From: JBBPYR01 sp038199755
GTDB lineage: Bacteria > Chloroflexota > Ktedonobacteria > Ktedonobacterales > Ktedonobacteraceae
Direction of reading: 5' to 3'
Assembly: GCA_038199755.1 (NCBI GenBank)
Contig: JBBPYR010000297.1
Coordinates: forward strand, 1-19,321
Length of the DNA stretch: 19,321 nt
The notes under the pieces are model-generated. The model was not told where the DNA came from. It searched no databases and worked only from the letters and a program-made list of their open reading frames with translations. The number at the start of each line of letters is the position of its first letter. The first letter of the stretch is position 1. Below are positions 14,846-19,321 of this stretch, piece by piece. Both the position numbers and the translations under genes were made by a program.

Positions 14846-17151
14846 TGCCGAAAACCAGGTCCAAACGCAACAAGCATCCTCGCCACAAACACCAAGCAAT
14901 AACCGATGAGCATAGAGAAGTGGCTACCACGTCTCCTCCCGATGATACAGGTATCAACAAACCCGAAGAAGATGGAGAAGTCGGAGCAGTAGAGGAAGCG
15001 GGAGAAGAGGAAGAAACACTCCCAAGAATCAAAGTGGTGCAATTATCTGCGCCACTTCCACAGAATGAGCCAGTCGAGGATGCTGATAGCCGTGACCAGA
15101 AACACGAGCCGACTACGCACAGTGACTCGACAGGTGACGAGCACGAGGCGTTTGTGCTCAATAGCTCTGTTCATGTATATTACAGCGACATGAAACCACA
15201 AGTTATTGTGTATAAGCTGCCTGCATCGCGTGCAAAGGCGGAAATTCTAACAGAAGCACTCCATCGCACGGCTGCCGCTACTCTTACACGCCTTCAAGAT
15301 CCACAACCGGAAGGGTATTTCACGCGTGGTCTCAGAGCCATCAAACCTCAAACAGGCATCGGCGCATTAGCTGTTCTCACCTGTATCAATGCACTGGGGC
15401 TACTTTCCGTGGCCTTTTCCTATTATCTTTCGGTCTTGCAGTACGACCGAAAGGCTCTGGAGTTCTTTTTTCTCGCCGGACTCCTACTCATGTTTATCCC
15501 GAACTTGATTCGCCTTCTGTCTTCTGCCCCTTCGCGTTTTGAACGGTTATCGTTGTTATGCGTGCTTGGCCTCTACTGTTATCTTGTCGAGTTTATAGTA
15601 AGCCCGCTTCACTTCTCATGGTTCGACGAGTTCTTGCACTGGCGTACCGCCAGCGACATCTTGCTCACAAACCATCTCTTTAGTGAAAATTCGATGTTGC
15701 CAGTCAGCCCTTACTACTCTGGTCAGGAAATTGTCTCTAACGCGATAAGTACCATGTCTGGTCTTGATACATTTCATACCGCTATCATCATAGAAATGGC
15801 GGCACGTTTACTCTTAACATTATCACTCTTTCTCTTTTATGAGCAGCTTACCGAGTCAAGTCGTATGGCGAGTATCGCGGTGCTCATCTATATGACAAAT
15901 CCGCACTTTCTTCTCTTCGATTCCATTTATAATTATGAAACCCTGGGATTACCTCTCGCCATGTGTATGCTCTATGTGCTCACCCGTTTTGAAGCGAATG
16001 AGAAAAAGTATCGTGTTGCCCTGTTCTCTGCCTGGATTGTATTGACCGCATTAGTTATTACACATCACATGACCGACTATGTTTTTATCGGCTTTCTTTT
16101 CTGTTGGGCAATAGTCAGTTTACTACAGCCAACTTTACCGGGGATTCGCATACGTTTAACCTCGATAGCCCTCTTCGGACTCATGGTATCGCTGGTCTAC
16201 GCGCTGCTGTTTCCAGGGAATCCTGTTACTGAGTATCTGAGTTCCTACTTCGGCTCTTCACTGAGTGAACTCGGTAACATTATTGGGGGCTTCCATCAGG
16301 CACGCCCACTCTTTTCCAGCACAACGGCACAATCCGTACCTCTCTGGGATCGCCTTCTTATGCTTGGATCGGTGGTCATTATTGCTTTCGCTCTTCCCTT
16401 TGGATTGGTTGCACTGTGGCAGCATCGTAGTAATACGCTCGCTGTGACATTTGGCTTTATCTCCTTACTCTATCCCATAAGCCAGGTCTTCCGCTTTACA
16501 ACGCTGGGGGGCGAGATAACGGATCGTTCGTCAATGTTTCTCTTCCTGCCAATTGCGTATGTCTTGACGCTCTTTATTGTCCATTTCTGGCCTGCACGCA
16601 AACTGAGATGGCAGGCGACATCACTTATCGTCTGTGCGTTATCAGTGATATTCCTCGGTGGCGTTATCGTGGAAATAGGTCCAATTTATCAGAATCTGCC
16701 CGGTCCCTACCTGGTCGTAGGAGACATTCGTTCTATAGAACCAGAGGGAGTTCAGGACGCGACATGGAGCCGTGAGTATCTCGGACCCAACAATCGTATT
16801 GCGACTGATCGCATCAACCAGCTACTGATGCTTACCTACGGAGACCAGCGTGTTGTCACACACCTGGACGATAACATCGACATCGCCCCCATTTTCTACT
16901 CTTCAATCTTTAACACAGACGATGTTGGTATTATTCATGCAGGAAAAGTGCAGTACCTTATGGTCGATTTGCGCTTGAGTACATCACTCCCTGTAGATGG
17001 AATCTACTACGAAAATGACAGACCTGATAGCATCATTCCTAGGTCTTCATTGACAAAGTTCGATACTGTATCTCGGCTCATGCGTCTCTTCGATAGCGGT
17101 AACATCGTCATTTATAGCACGGGCGTTCTTGATGCAGATCCAGCCGCGTGA
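14845..17151 (+). CDS. Large polytopic membrane protein, candidate polymerase or GT-C glycosyltransferase
   Basis: 768-aa membrane protein, not assigned to a named family with certainty. Residues 1-165 are hydrophilic: a basic start (MPKTRSKRNKHPRHKH), then a Glu/Asp-rich stretch (EEAGEEEETLP). About 12 hydrophobic helices follow (170-612). A loop after the third or fourth helix holds HFSWFDEFLHWR (D261, E262); an acidic pair in an early outside loop is a hallmark of GT-C glycosyltransferases. The C-terminal 150 residues (NRIATDRINQLLMLTYG to the end) look like a soluble outside domain. Its place after the GTs and flippase and its size suit a Wzy-like polymerase or a lipid-sugar-dependent transferase. 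Its ATG overlaps the GT4 stop by one base. Confidence 0.75.
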   Translation: MPKTRSKRNKHPRHKHQAITDEHREVATTSPPDDTGINKPEEDGEVGAVEEAGEEEETLPRIKVVQLSAPLPQNEPVEDADSRDQKHEPTTHSDSTGDEHEAFVLNSSVHVYYSDMKPQVIVYKLPASRAKAEILTEALHRTAAATLTRLQDPQPEGYFTRGLRAIKPQTGIGALAVLTCINALGLLSVAFSYYLSVLQYDRKALEFFFLAGLLLMFIPNLIRLLSSAPSRFERLSLLCVLGLYCYLVEFIVSPLHFSWFDEFLHWRTASDILLTNHLFSENSMLPVSPYYSGQEIVSNAISTMSGLDTFHTAIIIEMAARLLLTLSLFLFYEQLTESSRMASIAVLIYMTNPHFLLFDSIYNYETLGLPLAMCMLYVLTRFEANEKKYRVALFSAWIVLTALVITHHMTDYVFIGFLFCWAIVSLLQPTLPGIRIRLTSIALFGLMVSLVYALLFPGNPVTEYLSSYFGSSLSELGNIIGGFHQARPLFSSTTAQSVPLWDRLLMLGSVVIIAFALPFGLVALWQHRSNTLAVTFGFISLLYPISQVFRFTTLGGEITDRSSMFLFLPIAYVLTLFIVHFWPARKLRWQATSLIVCALSVIFLGGVIVEIGPIYQNLPGPYLVVGDIRSIEPEGVQDATWSREYLGPNNRIATDRINQLLMLTYGDQRVVTHLDDNIDIAPIFYSSIFNTDDVGIIHAGKVQYLMVDLRLSTSLPVDGIYYENDRPDSIIPRSSLTKFDTVSRLMRLFDSGNIVIYSTGVLDADPAA

Positions 17152-17168
17152 TACAAGATAACTGGTGA

Positions 17169-17202
17169 TCAGTCCAAATTGATATTGACAGGAGTGAGAT
17201 GA
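17169..17202 (+). repeat. Left terminal inverted repeat of the IS630 remnant
   Basis: Tip TCAGTCCA at 17169-17176, then TATTGA (17183-17188), CAGGA (17189-17193) and GAGATGA (17196-17202). Each block has a counterpart in the right end, with a two-base length difference between TATTGA and CAGGA. Confidence 0.65.
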
Positions 17203-17226
17203 TAAAGGAAAAGCAGGTAAATCCCC

Positions 17227-18106
17227 ATGAAACATCCTATTGCTATCACCTTATCGGAAACCGATCGAGCCTCCCTGCAAACGTTCATCCATGCAGGCAA
17301 AGTCAATGCTCGCACCTGCACGCGAGCACGGGTCTTGCTCAAAGCCGCCGAGAACTGGACCGACCAGCAAATCTGCGACGTCTTCGACATCAGCCGCAAT
17401 ACCTCCATCCGTGTGCGAGAGTTGTACCTGGAAGGTGGGTTGGATGCCAATTACTCAAAAAAACGAACTTAAGCCTTGGTAGCGCGAATAGTGGTGTATC
17501 CCAGCCGTTGGCGCGGAGTTTATCTCACCCATGGAGGATGTTCTGGATCGGTACGAAGAAGAGTTTGACCCTCGCTATCCCAGTGTTTGCTTCGACGAAA
17601 AACTCGTGGCACCCGAGGCGAACGTGCGGCCTCCTGAGCCGATGGAGCTAGGAAAACCAGAGCATGTTGACTACGCGTATAAACGTTTGGGCACCGCCAA
17701 GCTGTTTTTCTTTGTCGAGCCGTTGACAGGATGGCGTCATGTGGAGATGACGGAGCAGCGCACTAAGATCGACTACGCCCATTGCATTCAATGGCTGGTC
17801 GATCAGGTCTATCCTAGTGCCGAGTACATTCGCGTGCAGGATAACTTGACCCATACGGCCTCTGCTTTGTATGAAGCCTTCGAGCCTGCAGAGGGGCGCC
17901 GGATTTTGCTGCGCGTGGAGTTTCATTATACGCCCAAATATGGCAGTTGGCGAGAGTACTGGCCAAGATCGAGATCAGCATTTTTGCACGCGATTGTTTG
18001 TCGCGTCGAGTGGCAAATGTGCAGGAGTTGCGCCAGCGCATCGCGGCTTTGGAGGCCGTGCAATGCTCAGCACTGTACCATCTCCTGGCGCTTTACCTCC
18101 AACTAG
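17227..18106 (+). pseudogene. IS630-family transposase, multiply disrupted
   Basis: The N-terminal part (17227-17455) encodes the helix-turn-helix region (RARVLLKAAENWTDQQICDVFDISRNTSIRVRELYLEGGLDANYS). The expected linker of roughly 60-70 residues is missing and the frame shifts. The next frame reads KNELKPW, then two TAG stops around an expected REQWCIP, then AVGAEFIS and MEDVLDRYEEEFDPRYPSVCFDEK (first catalytic Asp). The DDE core continues to RVQDN (second Asp) and EFHYTPKYGSW. Near 17955 the frame shifts again to one encoding AKIEISIFARDCLSRRVANVQELRQRIAALEAV (third acidic position), and returns near 18058 to end NAQHCTISWRFTSN. At least one deletion, two nonsense codons and two compensating frameshifts make it non-functional. 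Confidence 0.88.
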
Positions 18107-18120
18107 GCTCGTGTGAAACT

Positions 18121-18160
18121 TCATGATCTCTATCCTGTTATCAATACCCAACTGGACTGA
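18121..18160 (-). repeat. Right terminal inverted repeat of the IS630 remnant
   Basis: Read on the - strand from the tip: TCAGTCCA (18153-18160), TATTGA (18141-18146), CAGGA (18133-18137), GAGAT (18126-18130) and ATGA (18121-18124), matching the left end in the same order. Confidence 0.65.
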
Positions 18161-18186
18161 CTACTAATTTTTAAGGAAGGTGTTAC

Positions 18187-19035
18187 ATGCGTTTCAAAAA
18201 TATTGATATCTTTGTTGCTATCGGTGTCGCCTTGCTTGATGTGCTCTTTGTGCAAACTCCTGACCGCCCACTGGCCCTTGGTATTATTCTAGCCCTGCCA
18301 CTTATCCTGTTTTTTCCAGGTTATACGCTTACGCAAATTCTCCTACACAAGGGAATCGCCACCCGTTCGTTCTTACGCTCCAACCATTCGATAGGAGTTG
18401 CTGACCAACTCATTCTCAGTCTGGGCCTCAGTATGGCAATCACCATCTTGACGGGCTTTATGCTCAATACGCTCTCATTCGGGTTGCAGGGAGAGTCATG
18501 GACGATTTCTCTTGGGCTTATTACGACGATCCTGGCATTGGTGACGCTCTTCCTACGCAGGAGTGAAAAGCAAGCGATTGTTCCAACATCTCGCATTGCT
18601 CTTTCGCTACAGGACTATCTGCTGCTCGGTCTGGCACTGCTTGTCGTCACAGGAGCCATTTTCGCGTCTATCGTGAGACCAGCACAACCACGGACTGCCT
18701 TTACGCAGTTCTGGATGTTGCCAGCTAATCAGTCCGCGCAGCGTTGCGCCGTTGACCTGGGCATACAGAGTTTTGAAATGGCCCCGATGACATATTATGT
18801 CGTCTTGACTGTTAATGGCGTGCAAGCCAACACGTGGTCTCCAATTGCGCTCTCCCCCCATGAAGAATGGACACAGGCCGTGACACTCCCATCGAGTAAT
18901 GCAACGAGTGTCTCCGTGCAAGCCGAGTTGTATCGAACCAACAACCTCAGCACCGTCTACCGAAACGTCCATCTCACCTTCCAGGTCTCCACAACACGCT
19001 CTAACGGTCAGGTCACTCAAAAATGCACATTTTGA
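18187..19035 (+). CDS. DUF1616-family membrane protein
   Basis: 282-aa protein with about five membrane helices in the first 170 residues (IDIFVAIGVALLDVLF, ALGIILALPLILFFPGYTLTQILL, DQLILSLGLSMAITILTGFMLN, TISLGLITTILALVTLFL, YLLLGLALLVVTGAIFASIV). The PGYTL segment and the SLGLSMAI helix are typical of DUF1616 proteins. The last 110 residues begin AFTQFWMLP and form a beta-rich outside domain, as in other DUF1616 members. The function is unknown; such proteins occur beside surface-glycan genes in Chloroflexota and archaea. ATG follows AAGGAAGG at a good distance. The gene lies just beyond the IS630 right end, so its original promoter or operon link to the upstream genes may have been altered by the insertion. 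Confidence 0.8.
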   Translation: MRFKNIDIFVAIGVALLDVLFVQTPDRPLALGIILALPLILFFPGYTLTQILLHKGIATRSFLRSNHSIGVADQLILSLGLSMAITILTGFMLNTLSFGLQGESWTISLGLITTILALVTLFLRRSEKQAIVPTSRIALSLQDYLLLGLALLVVTGAIFASIVRPAQPRTAFTQFWMLPANQSAQRCAVDLGIQSFEMAPMTYYVVLTVNGVQANTWSPIALSPHEEWTQAVTLPSSNATSVSVQAELYRTNNLSTVYRNVHLTFQVSTTRSNGQVTQKCTF

Positions 19036-19081
19036 ACACAAATACTAGAGGTAGTGGGTATAAAGGTACAGCCCCAGGTTT

Positions 19082-19100
19082 ATTTAGTTTAAACGTCAAT
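19082..19100 (+). promoter_or_regulatory. Recurrent 19-bp motif, copy 3
   Basis: Reads ATTTAGTTTAAACGTCAAT followed by ATATAGG. It differs from copy 1 at one of 19 positions. It ends 31 bases before the acetyltransferase ATG at 19132, so as with copy 2 it lies immediately upstream of a + strand gene. The TATATA step after the core could act as a -10 box. Confidence 0.6.
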
Positions 19101-19131
19101 ATATAGGTACGAGATGGAAGGTGGAAAGAAG

Positions 19132-19321
19132 ATGTCTGACACAACGTATTATGTTCATCCAACGGCAGAAGTATCGCCTGACGCCCAGGTGGGGGCAGGT
19201 ACACGCATCTGGCGGCATGCGCATGTGCGTGAACATGCCGTTCTGGGCGAGAGTTGCAATATTGGCAAGGGTGTGTATGTGGATACGCACGTACAGATTG
19301 GCTCACGCGTCAAAATTCAGA
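19132..19321 (+). CDS. Hexapeptide-repeat acetyltransferase, WbpD/WlbB type, 3'-truncated by window edge
   Basis: The first 63 codons of a left-handed beta-helix acyltransferase; the frame is open to the right edge. The visible part reads YYVHPTAEVSPDAQVGAGTRIWRHAHVREHAVLGESCNIGKGVYVD, with repeated hexapeptide steps ([ILV]-G-x4 pattern) and the TRIWRHAHV segment typical of enzymes N-acetylating UDP-2-acetamido-3-amino-2,3-dideoxy-glucuronate (WbpD/WlbB). This would supply an N-acetylated amino sugar for the polysaccharide. ATG 19132 is preceded by AAGGTGGAAAG. An in-frame ATG at 19114 would add six residues and has a poorer site. I leave the symbol blank because the C-terminal half, needed to separate this enzyme from related sugar acetyltransferases, is not visible. 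Confidence 0.8.
   Translation, partial: MSDTTYYVHPTAEVSPDAQVGAGTRIWRHAHVREHAVLGESCNIGKGVYVDTHVQIGSRVKIQ

Larger units (their letters stand above)
17169..18160 (+). mobile_element. Degenerate IS630-family insertion sequence
   Basis: About 1 kb element with imperfect terminal inverted repeats and a broken transposase. Left end 17169-17202 and right end 18121-18160 share, in order from the tips, TCAGTCCA, TATTGA, CAGGA, GAGAT and ATGA in inverted orientation. The exact TA target duplication expected of IS630 cannot be fixed because similarity continues loosely outside the tips. It begins 17 bases after the stop of the large membrane protein gene, so it did not disrupt it, but it separates that gene from the DUF1616 gene. 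Confidence 0.75.

Noticed and set aside
14688..15161. A 157-codon - strand ORF rich in Ser
   Set aside because: It is the antisense shadow of the charged head of the large membrane protein. The Ser richness reflects the opposite-strand Glu/Asp codons.
17199..17651. A 150-codon + strand ORF across the IS630 remnant
   Set aside because: It is out of frame with the recognisable transposase fragments and shows no similarity of its own.
1..19321. CRISPR array, tRNA or rRNA genes
   Set aside because: No regularly spaced direct repeats of array size, no cloverleaf-like sequence and no rRNA-like stretch were seen on either strand.

Overview
The window reads as a stretch of chromosome from a Ktedonobacteria-like member of the Chloroflexota. 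This is inferred from moderate GC, an OmpR-type regulator, frequent TTG starts behind strong Shine-Dalgarno sequences, remnants of ISL3, ISAzo13 and IS630 elements, and the style of the glycosyltransferases and the DUF1616 protein. The taxon is not proven by any marker gene. The main content is a surface polysaccharide (exopolysaccharide or capsule) biosynthesis locus on the + strand from about 6.2 kb to the right edge.

Left part (1-5.5 kb): a response regulator cut by the left edge, followed by a hairpin. Next comes a short chimeric ORF made of the C-terminal ends of two unrelated transposases. A GH5 mannanase-like secreted or lipid-anchored hydrolase lies on the - strand. A 432-base spacer rich in inverted repeats precedes a SAM methyltransferase on the + strand. 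The methyltransferase converges, across a strong bidirectional hairpin, on a flavin-dependent monooxygenase-like gene on the - strand.

Spacer 5455-6183: 729 bases without a convincing gene. It holds a good promoter facing left, a perfect 30-bp inverted repeat whose arms are built from GGTT units at 11-base spacing, and a TATAAT box facing right. It looks like a divergent control region.

Polysaccharide operon (6184-17151): two GT2 glycosyltransferases, a Wzx-type flippase, an ATP-grasp ligase, a CE4 polysaccharide deacetylase, a third GT2 with an extra N-terminal domain, a GT4 transferase and a large polytopic membrane protein that could be the polymerase or a GT-C enzyme. Several junctions overlap or nearly touch (8-base overlap, 10-base gap, TAATG overlap), so cotranscription of at least 9.8-17.1 kb is likely. 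The plausible division of labour is: GT2 and GT4 enzymes build a lipid-linked repeat unit, the ATP-grasp enzyme and deacetylase modify it, the flippase exports it, and the large membrane protein polymerises or further glycosylates it outside.

Right part (17.15-19.32 kb): a decayed IS630 element with recognisable terminal inverted repeats interrupts the run. It is followed by a DUF1616 membrane protein and the start of a hexapeptide-repeat acetyltransferase of the WbpD/WlbB type, which runs off the edge and suggests that an N-acetylated amino sugar is part of the glycan.

The most unusual non-coding signal is a roughly 19-26 base motif (core ATTTAGTYTAAACGTCAAT followed by an AT-rich step and AGR). 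It occurs twice in opposite orientation before the methyltransferase and once, 16 kb away, directly before the acetyltransferase.
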